From positions 16,487,109 through 16,551,108 of the forward strand of contig CM053267.1 in the NCBI GenBank assembly GCA_028583415.1: a DNA stretch of 64,000 nucleotides, given 5' to 3'. Origin of the DNA: Protea cynaroides. Its lineage: Eukaryota; Streptophyta; Magnoliopsida; Proteales; Proteaceae. Shown here piece after piece: positions 47,113 through 59,259 of this stretch; positions within the stretch are counted from its first letter, which is position 1; each line of letters opens with the position of its first letter. Position numbers and translations under genes: made by a program. A model generated the notes under the pieces. The model was not told the origin of the DNA. It saw only the letters and a program-made list of their open reading frames with translations, and made no database searches.

Positions 47113-48275
47113 GAGTATGCATGAACAGAATATAATAACTGAAAGTAAATATGACATGTGAATATGCACAGACAACACTCCATATAACAAGGTAATTATT
47201 AATAACATTTTACTGTTATTAGTTAATTAGGGTTTGGGTCCGATTCCCTTACCTGATGCTTGATTGCTAGCTTGCTCCCCGTCACAGAGTCCAATCTTGT
47301 TAACACAAGGTCCTACACGATGTTAGGGTTGAGTTAAAATTAGTTTCATAGGTTTTACGTCGGTCGAAAACCAACTGGGTCAAAAACACCCTATACAATG
47401 CATACCGGTGGCAGGTACCGATCACGGCACTGTGGGGATGGTGCGACCGGTATGGTCCAACGGTCCCCCCTTGGCCGATTCTCGAGAGATACCCTTTACT
47501 GTACTAGTCGCATGTGGTGCGACTGGTATGGTTGACCGATGTGCTCTCGTGCGACCACCAACTTGGTGCTTTGTCTCCGTCGATCTTCCAGCTTCGTCTT
47601 CAAGGGTTCACCTATGCATTATAGGCCTTAGCTATGGATTGGGTTTGTTTTTATCTTTCATTCCAAATCTTATGCTAAAAATCCCTAGTTTAGAACTCAT
47701 ATCTAGTTAATTGGTCGAATTAGGGTTTGACGACAAATTAAGGGTTTTAGATCAATTCCTAGCCTTGCATGATATTGATCAATCATCAACAACATAACTA
47801 AGAAGAGGTACATGTACTTACCGTTGGCTTGCGAATTACGGTGTTCTTCGTCCAACGAAGACTCCTCTTCAACCTTTCTCAGCTCTTTCTCCTCTTCAGA
47901 TATCCTTCTCCTCTCTAGGGTTTGTGAGAATCAATCAAAGAGGTTTAAGGAGGTTTAGGAGTCCTTATATAGGCTAAGATGGAGTTTAGAAAAGTTTTCT
48001 TACGTTAAGAAAGTCTCTAGGGCTGAGATCTGGCAAGCAGGACCCATAGAGATCCGTTTCCAAATCTGATTAGTCTGCTCGCACAGACATACCAGTTAAC
48101 CAGTATGTAGACCGGTATCATGAGACCGATATAAAAAAACTATCATAAGTTTTGATCTGTTTCGTACCTGATTGTCATCCGCTCGTCCCGTCTAGTCCGG
48201 TTATGATTGAAAGACCAGTTACAATATGAAATAGAGGTTTAGATCGGATTCATGGAGTGCGGGTCTTACAAGATG

Positions 48276-48858
48276 CCCTTTAGTGTGCAACAACCAATTT
48301 TTGTGGGGATTAAGCTATAGATTTTGTCTGCAAACACTATCGCAAATAGCGAATGAACAAAATAGGGAACACCAAAATAAGGACAACAACGGCAACAAAA
48401 TAGGGAGCACTATGTTAAGAAATAAATCTCTGGCTGAAGAGTGGAGGAAGAAAACGAACAAAATAGGGAACGTTGACAACAAAATAGGGAGCACTATGTT
48501 AAGGAATAAATCTCTGGCTGAAGAGTGGAAGAAGAAAACGAACAAAATAGGGAAAAACGGCAACTGAAACAGGGAAGAAAAGGGACGACGACGACGACAA
48601 CTTACCTGACGGACGGCAGCGCTGCGCTGAACTTCTTCCCCCAACAATATCGACGACGAAGTTCTTCTCCCAACGATTACAAAGAAAGAAGGGTAATGAA
48701 GGGAATGGAATGTTAAAACAAAGATAAATGATATTTTTGTCTTTTTGAAGAAATTGTAAAAGTGACCTAAGGGGTAAAATTGTACATTTACCCTATATGG
48801 TTAAGAACAGTTGAACCAGGGGGTAACTTGTCCGGTTTAGCAACTTTTCAGAGTAATT
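48276..48858. other. Right part of the MULE region with an 84-bp tandem duplication
   Basis: Two copies of an 84-bp unit (48394-48477, 48478-48560) contain AGGGAGCACTATGTTAAG and GAAGAGTGGA(G/A)GAAGAAAACG. A (GAC)n run is at 48586-48599. Read on the minus strand this would be the leader of the GRF gene. No coding sequence recognised. Confidence 0.55.
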
Positions 48859-49126
48859 GGAAATCGGGTAAAAGTATGGATTCAAATCCTCTCCTCCCAG
48901 TGATTCAAGAGGAGGGAGATGCTCCCGTTGGATGGCCGACACATGAGGCTAGGGTGAATCCAAACCCTCCATCTAAGCTGACACCCCTTGTTGGCTCAGT
49001 TTGTTCACTCAATGTTAGCTCAGATGGAGGGCTTGGATTCACCTAAGTCTTACGTGTCGGCCATCCAATGGGGGCGTACCCCTCTCCTCCCGAATCATTG
49101 GGGGAGGAGAGTATGCATCAATTTCC
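48859..49126. mobile_element. Foldback/MITE-like inverted repeat, about 268 bp
   Basis: The left arm (48859-48982) and right arm (49014-49126) pair over most of their length: CCGTTGGATGGCCGACAC with GTGTCGGCCATCCAATGGG, GTGAATCCAAACCCTCCATC with GATGGAGGGCTTGGATTCAC, and CCTCTCCTCCC at the ends. The loop is about 31 nt. No clear target duplication was found. Confidence 0.75.
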
Positions 49127-49490
49127 TTTTTTTTTTTTATCAAAAATGATTTTCAAATATAAATTTTAATATATAGATAAAAAACAAAAATAAAAATGGA
49201 TCCAAAAGACAATGCAAATGAAACGGTTTTTTTTTGTTTTTTTTTGTTTTGTCCTTTTATTGCAAATGAAACGGCTTCTTCACTCTCAGAGCAGCTGGCA
49301 GACAACCAGAGCCGACATTTCAGCTTTGCTTCTCCCTAACGTAATCCAGATTACAGGTACGCCTCCATCGCCATCCCTTTCCCTCTCCCCCACGCCCCCC
49401 CCCCCCCCCCCCCCCCGGTATCTTCGGAATCTATCTCCGACAATCGCTGTCGGCTCTCTCTGTACTTCAGTCTACTGCTGCAGAGTTCCG

Positions 49491-49540
<50 letters not shown>

Positions 49541-50978
49541 CCCCCTCTTCTTCGTCCGCCCTCCACCAGTCCACTTGTGCAAAATCTGGAAAAACTGAGA
49601 CCCTAATTCTCCTTTGAGAATGTAGCGCCCTTTCTCTCTTTTTTTGCGTGCTCTTGTTTACCGCCGCTCTTCCCTGCAACTCTGCTGTTTCTGTAAGTTG
49701 TTTTCGGCAGTCTTTGCAAGTCTCTTCACCTTTCACCGCCCCTATGGTTATTCTTTCTGCCAATTCCCATGTTACTTTCCCAATCCTCCTACTCTTACTG
49801 CAATTATTTATTTTTTGGGTGCTTGTTCTCGAAGGCAGGTCTCTGCCCCTTAATGTTATTTTGGTTTTTGAATTTTTAGGGTCTGTTGGCAATTGTTGGG
49901 TTCCTAAATCAGCTATTAATTGCCTGTTTACTTCCTTCCGGAATCTATTCAACACCTTCAGGAATTAGAAGTTCAGGTAAAAGGGCCTAGCTCATACTTT
50001 ATCTCTCTCGCTTTTAGCTTTTATGTTTGTGTGTGTTCTTTCGTTTGATCGGTTGTGTGTCTCTGTACTCTGTGTGTGGGACCATAGGTGTGTGTACTCG
50101 AGTAGAGAGGAAATTTGTGAAATGAAATGTGAATTGCATTGTCTGTATTAAATTTGTGAAATACATTGTCTATGCTTGGGAATGAAGATCTATTAGGTTA
50201 ACTATGTTTGGATTGGATTTGTTGATGTGGAAGAGAAATACTGTTAACAAAGAAAGTGAATTATTGTTAATTCTTTGTTATATATAGTAATGGTAAGCAA
50301 AAAGATGTTGACATGCTATCTTTGAACTCTAATTTGAAACAAGGAAGTGATACACATGTTATAGTGAAATAGGATATTATAGAAGTGCCAAAAATGCTTA
50401 TGTTAAAATACCTTCCAGATGTATTTCAGCTTCTTTCATGATCCAGAAACACTTCTTACGAACCCCTTATCAAACACAGTTTATCTTGTAGAAGTGCTCT
50501 CCGGGAGTAATGCGCAGAAATGCTCTTGACATAAAAACATTCCCGTAAGGCATACAAGTGTTGCGAAACATGGACCAAGTCACCTATATGTCAACCCAAG
50601 GCAAGGTTGACTTAATTCAAGTTGCCTATATCTGACAATTATTAAAGTTGGGTGTTGCTGGCCTAAATCTACTGTAACATGAAAATCTTCATAAACCTTT
50701 AAAAAAAGTTAAACACATGAAAAATAAAAGACAGAAAAATGTAAGAATGCATTGGACTGACGTTCTTTGATTCCAAGGTTGTCATTGCATGGGAGTTCAT
50801 GGTACTATGGGTTTACCATATGAATTTCCAATTATATCCAACATATTTTATTGATTAAATTGATTGAAAATAATTTTATTTTTGAAGTTAGTTTTTAGAA
50901 ATTTGAATAGCAGCATGTCTTGCATTTGCTTTATTTATTTATTTATTTATTTTTTATAATTTCTGATCTATTGTATCC
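49127..50978. other. Non-coding region, possible leader exons
   Basis: It contains a 22-nt poly(C) run (49395-49416) and a (CT)n tract (49494-49535) in C/T-rich DNA. Possible donors are ATTACAG|GTACGCC near 49356 and GAAGTTCAG|GTAAAAGG near 49976. The pattern suggests a promoter and 5' untranslated region on the + strand, perhaps far upstream of the ATCase gene, but nothing links them. 50000-50978 shows no feature. Confidence 0.3.
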
Positions 50979-51438
50979 TATTAGGGGGAAAATATACCCC
51001 TCAACAAAAAGCTGACACATAGCACTTCATTTGGCTGAAGCCGAGTGTACATGTCCTCGGCTCACTCAGCTATGCTTACGGTACGCTCGGGGCATACGTC
51101 TAGACAATAGTGAAATCAACCGAGTCTCCATCCATGGAGGCCTATTCCTTATAGGGCACGACATATAGGACTACATCCTTTGCCCTTAAGTCTCTCAAAC
51201 CGATTCCATCACAATTACAGAGGCCGGTTTCCTAGTAGGATCCGTTTCGCACTCGGCGATGGTTTACTCGGAATAGGACTCATCTGAAGAGCGACAGCTG
51301 TCATCCCGAACTAGTCGGACTCGACCATTCGCGCCATAGTCTTTCACTCCGACTGGGACTCTAAGACTCAAATGCACTACAATGTGACACTTGGCAATCC
51401 ATTCCTACAGATTTAGTATTGGACTCAAACTCCTAACA
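50979..51438 (+). repeat. Possible short solo LTR related to element D type
   Basis: TATTAGGGGGAAAATATACC at the left and CTCCTAACA at the right resemble the ends of the D LTR (TGTTAGGGGG...AACA). A GCTGACACATAGCACTTCA block parallels TTACACGTGGCACC in D. The first base pair would be mutated (TA for TG), and the flanking pentamers do not match. Confidence 0.35.
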
Positions 51439-51589
51439 TCTCATGCCTTGTCTCGGTTAGTGTTGAAACTGAGATCTGGTTTTGACCTAGACGTCGAACT
51501 TTGGAGGTGACTTAGGGTTGGTTATCATTTGTCGATTCCATTTTCTCATTTCCTCCTCCTATGTTTTTGCATACTCTTGCTCCACCCGC

Positions 51590-51835
51590 TATCTCACTCG
51601 ATCAGCTTTTCCCTCGACTAGGATACCTACATTATGCTGATGATTATGTATATACGTGGGCTGTTGGCGACTATCAGAGGAACTAAGCCCAAGCTATGTC
51701 GTGGGACACATATGTGCTGCAGTTAGAGGAGTGTTATCGCCATCATCAGTGGTATGCTGCTCGTGGTTTAGATGTACCACAGAGCTCAATGTGGAATTGG
51801 TTGGTGAGACTTAAATGTATTAAATGAATGCTTTT
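51590..51835 (+). pseudogene. Fragment of an unidentified open frame
   Basis: One frame gives LFPRLGYLHYADDYVYTWAV, a TAA, then WDTYVLQLEECYRHHQWYAA and RGLDVPQSSMWNWLVRL. The composition (W, Y, H) looks protein-like and transposon-derived, but I recognise no family. Confidence 0.3.
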
Positions 51836-51928
51836 ACTATTTTAATTCCATAATTTTATGTTCAATACTTATATTATTATTAGATGATGTTAGTGCTTAA
51901 TAGTTAGGGGCTTAGGGCAATGTGGCTT

Positions 51929-51978
51929 AGTTTGCTAGTGTACAATAGCATTCAGCCTTCAGTGTACACTAGCAAACT
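51929..51978. repeat. Perfect 16-bp inverted repeat with 18-nt loop
   Basis: AGTTTGCTAGTGTACA (51929-51944) and TGTACACTAGCAAACT (51963-51978) are exact complements. Single copy in the window. Confidence 0.85.
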
Positions 51979-52160
51979 TGGGTCCACACATGTTATTATT
52001 TTGGATGTCTCAAGCTAACATGAGAAATAGGTGTAAAAAGGTTTAAATAGGCTACCAAAAAACAATAAAAGTTGTAGGCCTCAAAACCATGGTTTCAAGG
52101 TTTTCTGGGAAAAATACCAGGTTTCGACTGAGTTTTGGTCGAAGCCCAAGACAACTCAGT

Positions 52161-53200
52161 CATAGTTGTCAAGGCGTCGCCTAGGCGGCACCTAGGCGAC
52201 ACCTAGGCGTCCAGGTGTGATTCCAGGGCCTGGGCGCCTGGGCGCCTTATGAGTGTTGCCCAGGCTCTCTGGGCGCCGCCTTGGACGCCTTGGGCGCCTA
52301 GAATGCCTGGGCGGTCGCCTTGGGTCTTATATGTGTTTTTTTTCCCCTTTGATCTTTGAATTTGCTTCACAGGATTTATTAAGCTAGACAGGAACAACAT
52401 TTATCAAACAAAACTTATTTATGACTAATATCATTTAAGTAAACGTTTAAAGAAACATTTACTTAAGATATTATTCATAAATAAGCAAATACCCTCTATT
52501 TGAATCCAATAAAAATAGTTTAAAATTCAAATTCCAGAAGGATAAAAAATCAACCCTCCAGTTCAAGAACAAAAATCGTATTTTCGGGTGCGGGGGTGAT
52601 TTTCAACTTCAAAATGCTAGATTTTTTTCCAAATATAAAAATTCCATAAATCTTATTATAGTAAAACATCACTAAAAACCAAGAGCGCGTCAAAATAATC
52701 TCTTGCTTTGATGCCCAAAAAATAATTTACATTCAGACGACTTTTAACAACATTCGCGTACTTCGAACAAGGTTTGACCGGAGTGTAACTCCTTCATTAT
52801 AACTCGGATTCAAGCAATCTAAGATTTGTTAGAAAGCTGATTATACTAGCTTTGCAATGAATTTGAGATTGCTTGAATCCGAAATATATTAAAGGAGTTA
52901 CGCTCCGGTAAAATTTGTTAAAAATAAGCAAATGTTAGTTATAAATACGTGTTGCCTACTTAACTCAATTATTTGTTTCTTTGTTGGTTTTCTTATATTA
53001 ATTAAGCTATGTCTTAAATGTTTATTTATGTAGAATGTTGCATATATATATATATATATATATATATAAACATTAATATAGCATTAATATTTTAAAAATA
53101 AAAAAAAATACGCTGGGAACGCCTTGGTTGCCTAGGCGACGCCTAGGCGCCCAGGATGGCCTCAAACGCCTTGGATCGCCTTGTCACCTTGATAACTATG
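52161..53200. mobile_element. hAT-type non-autonomous element (MITE), 1040 bp, 8-bp TSD
   Basis: AACTCAGT at 52153-52160 and 53201-53208 flank the element. The ends are CATAGTTGTCAAGGCG and, on the other strand, CATAGTTATCAAGGTG, both followed by repeated CGCCTAGGCG-type blocks. An 8-bp duplication and short imperfect terminal repeats fit the hAT superfamily. The interior has no coding frame but two palindromes (52414-52485 and 52777-52909) and a (TA)n tract (53042-53067). Confidence 0.85.
52777..52909. repeat. Long hairpin inside the hAT-type MITE
   Basis: The left arm ACCGGAGTGTAACTCC...CGGATTCAAGCAATCT (52777-52822) pairs with the right arm AGATTGCTTGAATCCG...GGAGTTACGCTCCGGT (52866-52909) with few mismatches; the loop is about 43 nt. 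A second hairpin (52414-52485) lies 290 bp to the left. Confidence 0.85.
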
Positions 53201-53208
53201 AACTCAGT

Positions 53209-54059
53209 ATCTTGAACCTTGTTCTCTGGAACATGTCGAATCTTCAAGAGCCCTCAAGATCATTAGCTACTTAATTTTTTATCATTAGTTGGATATCTAT
53301 ACGAATCAGATAGATTATGTTCCGGATTATCTGAATTCATATCCGGATACCTTTAAATGGATACAGATGCAAATCGAATTATGGATTTTTTAGTATCCTT
53401 TTACATCCCTACTAATTTATTGGTTCGCTCAATTGTTTGACACTGTGCACAGTGGCTTAAATAAATTTATGTTTATACCTCCATTCAACAGAGCTTGATT
53501 CACACTATGAGCCTAGATATCCATATGGTTGAAATTCCTGCATCATTTTCCGAGGGGCAAAAACTTGGGTAATGGTGTATGCAACTGTAGGTGTAGGAAA
53601 AAAATTTCACAACCTGCTTTTTACTTCCTTCCCATCTTTAAGAAAAGCTTCTCAAATTTGCTGGTCTGGCATTCCTGCTCCGTGCTTAACCATCAGCAAA
53701 CCTGAGGCCCCACATAAACTGGAACCCTATCCTGTCTGTAATCTGATCAGACTGGTCGAGTTCTTAAAATTTTTTAAGTGACATGTGGTGGAAAGAAGTA
53801 AACTCCTTGTGTGATTCCTCTCTCACATTCTCACACACACTGCTCCACCCTGTTTATAAGACTTTTGATTCTTGATTTCGGTGATTCCTACTCCGAAGGA
53901 ATGGTTTGGAGTGGAATTTTGTTTGGTAAATCTAATTTAATTTTCTATTCCCAAGAATTACCAGGTAAAGAGGCCTTTAAAATCAAGAATCAAGGAACAA
54001 AAAATTTCTGCCTTTTTTTTCCTGGAATAAACTGGGGAATCAAAATGACAAAAAGAGTC
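53209..54059. other. Non-coding region
   Basis: AT-rich, with short palindromic ATATCCGGATA-type blocks near 53317-53360. The frames seen here have no recognisable similarity. Confidence 0.4.
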
Positions 54060-54154
54060 TCCTGATATATTTTCATTCACTCCCGACATTCATCACCAAC
54101 ACTGAACGGAGAGAGCCCTGCAACATCGTCCTCTACCTCGTGATACCGGAAAAG
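54060..54154 (+). other. Possible 5'-untranslated exon
   Basis: ACCGGAAAAG|GTATGTCCTTTCTCTC ends a C/A-rich stretch with a good plant donor (GT at 54155-54156) followed by a pyrimidine-rich intron start. It could be the leader exon of the ATCase gene, whose exon 1 is preceded by an acceptor at 61440-61441. Not supported by anything beyond the splice-site match. Confidence 0.25.
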
Positions 54155-54156
54155 GT

Positions 54157-57048
54157 ATGTCCTTTCTCTCTATCTCTCTCTTTCTCTCTTCTTCCTCAAA
54201 CTTAGTAAATTTTGCCCTTCTCAGTTTTCGCTGAAAATTAAGCTGAACTTGTCATTGCCGATTACCGAATGAAGAAAAGTCACTAAAAAATAAGAATAAG
54301 ATAATCGAAGAACATGGCTTGCATTTCTTCAGTTCCATCATCGTTCCTTTACTCCTCACTTTTGATTTCTCTCGAGTTCGTGGGGAAAAATCCACTTCAC
54401 TTTCGTGGTTTTCCTCATTTCCCTAGATGAAAATATCCATCAACTCAATCAGAAATCCCTCTCCAGTGATGCTCAGGGAGGTGAGCATTTCTCATCCTCT
54501 AAACCCCTGTGCTTGGTCCTCTGTTCTTTTATTTTGCTCTTAATAATACCATAATCATTTTGTATGTTAACGAAACATTAAACAGTTAATTACAATGTAT
54601 AATTGGAAATTTGTATGTCTGCTCCTCTAGTTATTCGACTTCTGGATGACTTTGATACCCAATTTGTTTAGGCACTGAAGTTGGTAGTACGAGTAGATGA
54701 AAAACTGTTTGAAATGAGAACCCAATTCAGCTTTTTGGGTCAAAGGTTCGATAGTCTCTAGACTCTCTACAACTTAGGAGTTTGACTTTAAACTTGTTTA
54801 CACTGTGTATGGATTATCAAAATAATGGGTTGGAAAAATGGAAGCTGGAACATAGTTTCAGCAAAGATAACATCCATATATGGAGCTATGGAGGGCAATG
54901 TTTGGTCTATTTTATGCTCTCTTTGATACAGTTTATATTTATGTTTAAGTTATATATGACAAATCATTTATTATAATAAGTTATGAGTCATAAATAATAA
55001 CTGTTTGGTACCACTAGACAAAGAATAATAATAGATTATCACGATAATGATAAACACCTTCTAACTTATTTGAAGATTTTAGATTATATTTATTTCAAAT
55101 ATAAATATATACTATAAATCATACCAAACAACTACATATGTAATAATGAATTATATTTTTAATTCTATAATACATACCAAAGTGAGTGTTAGTTAAATTG
55201 CTGAGTTTGTTGGATATAGACTCTTATAGATTGAATGATGATGCTTGTTATATACATTTAGCATAAAATGGTTCTTACACCAGCAGAACCATGGAACTTT
55301 AATCGGAAAGCAATAATTCTTTGAAGAACGAAAGAACTTTGAAATTGGTTATTATATGAGTTAAGAAAAACAAAAGTAGAGATAAAGAATCGATTATTAA
55401 ATGAATATCCCTTTGCTCCCATGATCCCACCCTTGTTTGTGTTCACCAACTTATTCTCATTTTCTTTTTGATTCAGTCCAAGTTATACAAGAAGACCAAA
55501 GGAACGGAATGCCAAATCAAACCGACAAAAGCCAAAAACACTATTCATGGTACTGTTCATGTGAACAGTACTAACATGAGTTAATGTCTTCTTCCAAAAT
55601 TCAATTAAGTTAGATTTATTTCTACAAAATTAGTCATTGATTTTATTTCTTAAATTTGTTTTGTTTCCTAAGATTGGTTATCATATGAGTCAGTAATAGA
55701 TGTTATTTGTTTTGGAAACTTTCCTAAAACTTATAAAGGAAAGTTTTTTTTATTTTTTATTTTTTATTTTTGCACATTCCTTCGAGGAACCAGTCTTTCT
55801 ATTTTTTGTATTTTCTTTTAGCATTATAAATAAAGAGGAAGAAGATGCTAGCAGTAGAGTTGGCCAGAGTTTTTATTAAAAAATTCTCGTTGAGTCAACC
55901 GAAACTCCTATTCTGTTCATTCCCGTTTTCAGATGATATTAGTTTTTCGAAAATTCATAAATTCTTCATCCATGGTTGGATCATCTTCAAATTTGGGTAT
56001 GTTATCAAGCACATCCTAGAGTACTTCCCCTCCAAGTTTGAAGGCTTTTCAACGGCTGAATATCAAGATAAGTGAGTTTTTCCATAATTTTATAATTCTG
56101 GTTTGTTAAAATATCTGTCTGAGACCTACGGACAAGATTGGTTTCGATCCCACCTGTTGGATCAAGCTCATCGTCTGGGATATTGCTCCTCATATCCTAA
56201 GGATCAAGGATCCCAAATTTTGAAGTACTCTTATAACCAGATTTGAATTTGTGGAATTATTTGTTCAATTTCAATTACTCTTGTTTGTTTTTAAAGGCTA
56301 AATTTGGGTTTGGACTGTGTAGAGATTCTGTAACAAAGAGGGATCTATGAATTGGATGTGTTGAAACCCTCTTTGCCCTCACTTTTCTACCTCTCTTTCT
56401 GCTCAATGCCCTGAAATATCTGTGTCTCTCAACATTCTTCACTTCCTTTTGCCTTTTTCATTGCTCAAAAAGATGTATTTACAATTTTATAGTGAATTTT
56501 CAAGTTTATCAAACAATGATTATGCTCTCATTTTGATTTGGAATGGATTATAGATTGTGTTTTACCCAAGGTTCTAAATCTTGGATCTCGACCCCATCTC
56601 GTTAAGGTCCGAGATTTTTGAGATTTTTGAGATCACAGAGACATTGCATTTTTTGAACATATAAAGGTCGTGTTTTCCGATATTTCTGAGATTTTGAAAT
56701 CTGCAGAAGGTTGAGATTTCCGAGATTTTGCAGAGATCTCACCAAGATTTAAGATTGATTCATTCTCATTTTGCTCTAGAAACGATCCCAAAATAGGTTT
56801 ACCAAACCCTGATCTTACTTTCACAAATAGTGGAATCACTTTTTAATCAAGGAATTTGGAGCAGGATGGTTGTCAAACAGGGCCTAAGGAATATTTTAAT
56901 TTTTTATAAGTACAAGAAGTATCGCATGCAAAAACTAGTCACAATTAAAAGCTCATAGTTGGGCTTTTTCTTCCTCACTCGTTGATCGACTGAGCAATAT
57001 AAGTTCTTCTTCGCCCCTCTTTGGTATAATTTTTCTTTTTGTTTCTTA
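54157..57048. other. Non-coding region with diffuse repeat remains
   Basis: 54890-55190 has inverted TTTGGTAT/ATACCAAA blocks like a small MITE. 55546-55567 is a palindrome, GTACTGTTCA-TG-TGAACAGTAC, of a kind seen near ends of some plant retroelements. 56565-56770 is rich in GAGATTT(C/T) repeats. No gene recognised; the 76-codon frame at 55845-56075 is unsupported. Confidence 0.4.
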
Positions 57049-57419
57049 CCTTTTTTTTTTTGGTAGATAGATAATTTATTAACCTAGGGGAAGAGAGCAC
57101 AACAAGCAAGCCCGAACAAAAAAACAGGCCCTCAGACAGAACCAAACCACACAACACCAAGGAGGCCCAAAAGACAGAGGGGGTCCACACTCAAACACAC
57201 CACAACAAGGACACCCAACTCACGTAGGCAGCCTAAAACTGTAGGCTAGACTCAGACAAAACTGGGACCAAAATGCAAGAAGCCTCAAATGGCCGTAGCC
57301 TCGAGCAGGAAAATCATGGTTAACATTTTTCACCATGAAAACAAAAAAGAAAATGAAACAAACAAAATAAATAAAAGCAACCAACACCTTAACAAATCAA
57401 ACTCGAAGCAAGATGAATG

Positions 57420-59135
57420 TTAACCAGCAGAACCCTTTCGAGCTAGCCAATTCAGTTCTTGGTATTCTTCTTTCGATGAGTGGCAATAGTAGGAATTCTT
57501 AGACCTTGCGTACCACGCGTCTTCACTCTGGTAGCTCTCATCCCCATCCGACAAAGAGGGAGGAGGCAGGGTGGTGAGGGGGATCGGATCAATGGAAAGT
57601 GATGATTGGCTAGGGGTATAGGCTGAAATCGGAGTGCAAAAATCAGTGACCACAGTAGTAGTCTTGCATGCACTTTTCTACCTTGGCTTCGCTGCGTGAT
57701 CGGATTGGCTGGCTGAAGGGATAGTAGAGATGGGGGGACTTTGCCAGAAGGAGGGGATTGGGTAGAAGGGCGCATGCAGACTGGAATAGCAGAAAAAGTA
57801 GAAGAAGGGGTGGAAGGAGGACGAAAGTCAACTCTGGGCGGCATGTGACCAAGGGCCTCAACAGGTATGCCTGAACCCCGCTCCTGGGATTGGTTTCGCC
57901 CAAGCAGACCCGATGACAGAGTTGGGAAAGGGAGGTATCAGAGGGGGGAATGGATCGAGGTCATAGGGTCTCTGAGGGAAGGGGATTGGTCGACAACGAG
58001 CGGGCTACCATCATTCAAATTGCCTAGAGCTTCAAAATTGATTCATAACCTGCAGAGGGGCAGATTGGATGGAGGTTTGCAAATGCTTGAACTAGCTTGA
58101 ACTGTGGTGATTTACGTGGTTCGCCAGGTTGCCAAGACAAGAATCAGGCGGAAAGTCAACAAAGCAGTGGTAGACGGATTGGGATTAGGGTTAGAAACCC
58201 TACCCGAGAGCATAGGCTCAGTAGGTAATTTCCCGGGTCAGGTTTTTCCATGGTCCATCATCTTCCTCACCCGATTAGGGTGTTTTCTCCGGTTTTGAGC
58301 AGCATCAAGTTTCTCCAAACCGTCGGGGTCCCATCCCCTTTGATACCCTCAGGTCTTTCCGGCAGTATCTCCTCTACCCCCCTCCCGATTTTCGACTGTC
58401 ATTCTCTTGCTGGCCACCATCATATCTGGGTTCATTGAATAAGCTATTCTGTCATGACAAAACACATTACAGACCAAGCAGTGAGGGGGCTTCCATTCGT
58501 ATTTCACCACCTGAAGAAACTCGTTCCCTATATCGTCCTGAATCCAAATAGCATCCTCCATCTTCTCAGCACTATCAAACTCCACACAGCAGCGGGCAAA
58601 GACTCTTCTGGTTTTTTGAGTGGTCGTTTAATCAGTGTAGAGGGGGTTCCCAAGGACTGAACATATGGCACTTAGGGACTGCACCCCCCATAGGTGGAGT
58701 GGGCGCCTTGGCAAAAACACCCACAAGGGGATGTTCTTCAGACCGAGAGATCCTGTATGCATATTCCTATCCCATTCCCTAATAAAGATGGGTTTGCCTC
58801 CTACAAAGTACATGCCGGTTTCTAGAACTCTCTCTCTATCATTAGCATCTGAGAAGGTGAATGCAAACCCTCCATGGGATAGAAGAACCACTTCAACCGA
58901 ACCCTGCAATTGCCATTGTTTACTCAGAGCTGCTCTGACAAAACTGAAACCTGGCCGTTGGCCCATAAAAAAGCCCCACAACTGTGTTCTTCAATTCTTC
59001 TATTTCCAGAGCCACAACTTCCGTAGAGCAGATACCCACCTTGTGAGATTCCTTTGTTGTCGGTGGGATAAAATGCAAATTATCCTTTGGTTTTTTCTTC
59101 TTGGGTTGAACACAGGAACTCCAAGCTGGTTTCAC
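57420..59135 (-). pseudogene. LINE ORF1: DUF4283 nucleic-acid-binding domain and zinc knuckle
   Basis: The 58981-58628 frame encodes MGQRPGFSFVRAALSKQW, GSVEVVLLSHGGFAFTFSDA and KPIFIREWDRNM, then VFLPRRPLHLWG, the DUF4283 pattern of plant L1 ORF1. After one stop the same frame (58585-58349) gives EYxWKPPHC-type YEWKPPHCLVCNVFCHD, a zinc knuckle in which the usual G before H is C. Downstream frames to 57420 are serine/proline-rich. Frameshifts occur before 58981 and after 58349. Confidence 0.75.
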
Positions 59136-59257
59136 CCGGCCTTTTGATTGGATTGGTCAGGAGGGAGGGGGGCTTTGGATGCTGGAGCTGGGTTACCTGA
59201 GGATGATCTTCGGCCAGCAAGGGGGGGAATTCCTCATGTGAAAACCAAGGTTCATGA

Positions 59258-59259
<2 letters not shown>

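Larger units (their letters stand above)
43754..48270 (-). repeat. Solo LTR, family 2, TSD AGATG, split by a nested solo LTR
   Basis: It starts TGTCACACCCCAATTTCG and ends GTGCGGGTCTTACA, with AGATG at 43749-43753 and 48271-48275. Removing the nested LTR (44781-47112) and one GAGTA leaves about 2.18 kb. Its start matches the reverse complement of the end of 38098-40174 (CGACTGAACCA, AAGTGTGAGTGAAC), so both belong to family 2 in opposite orientation. Confidence 0.92.

Noticed and set aside
49467..49955. 162-codon minus-strand frame
   Set aside because: Its end is (CT)n read as RERERE, its start has no family similarity, and the region looks like a C/T-rich leader on the other strand.
50979..51438. 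Confident call of a solo LTR
   Set aside because: Ends resemble the D LTR, but the flanking pentamers (TATCC and TCTCA) do not match and the TG end is altered; kept only as a weak feature.
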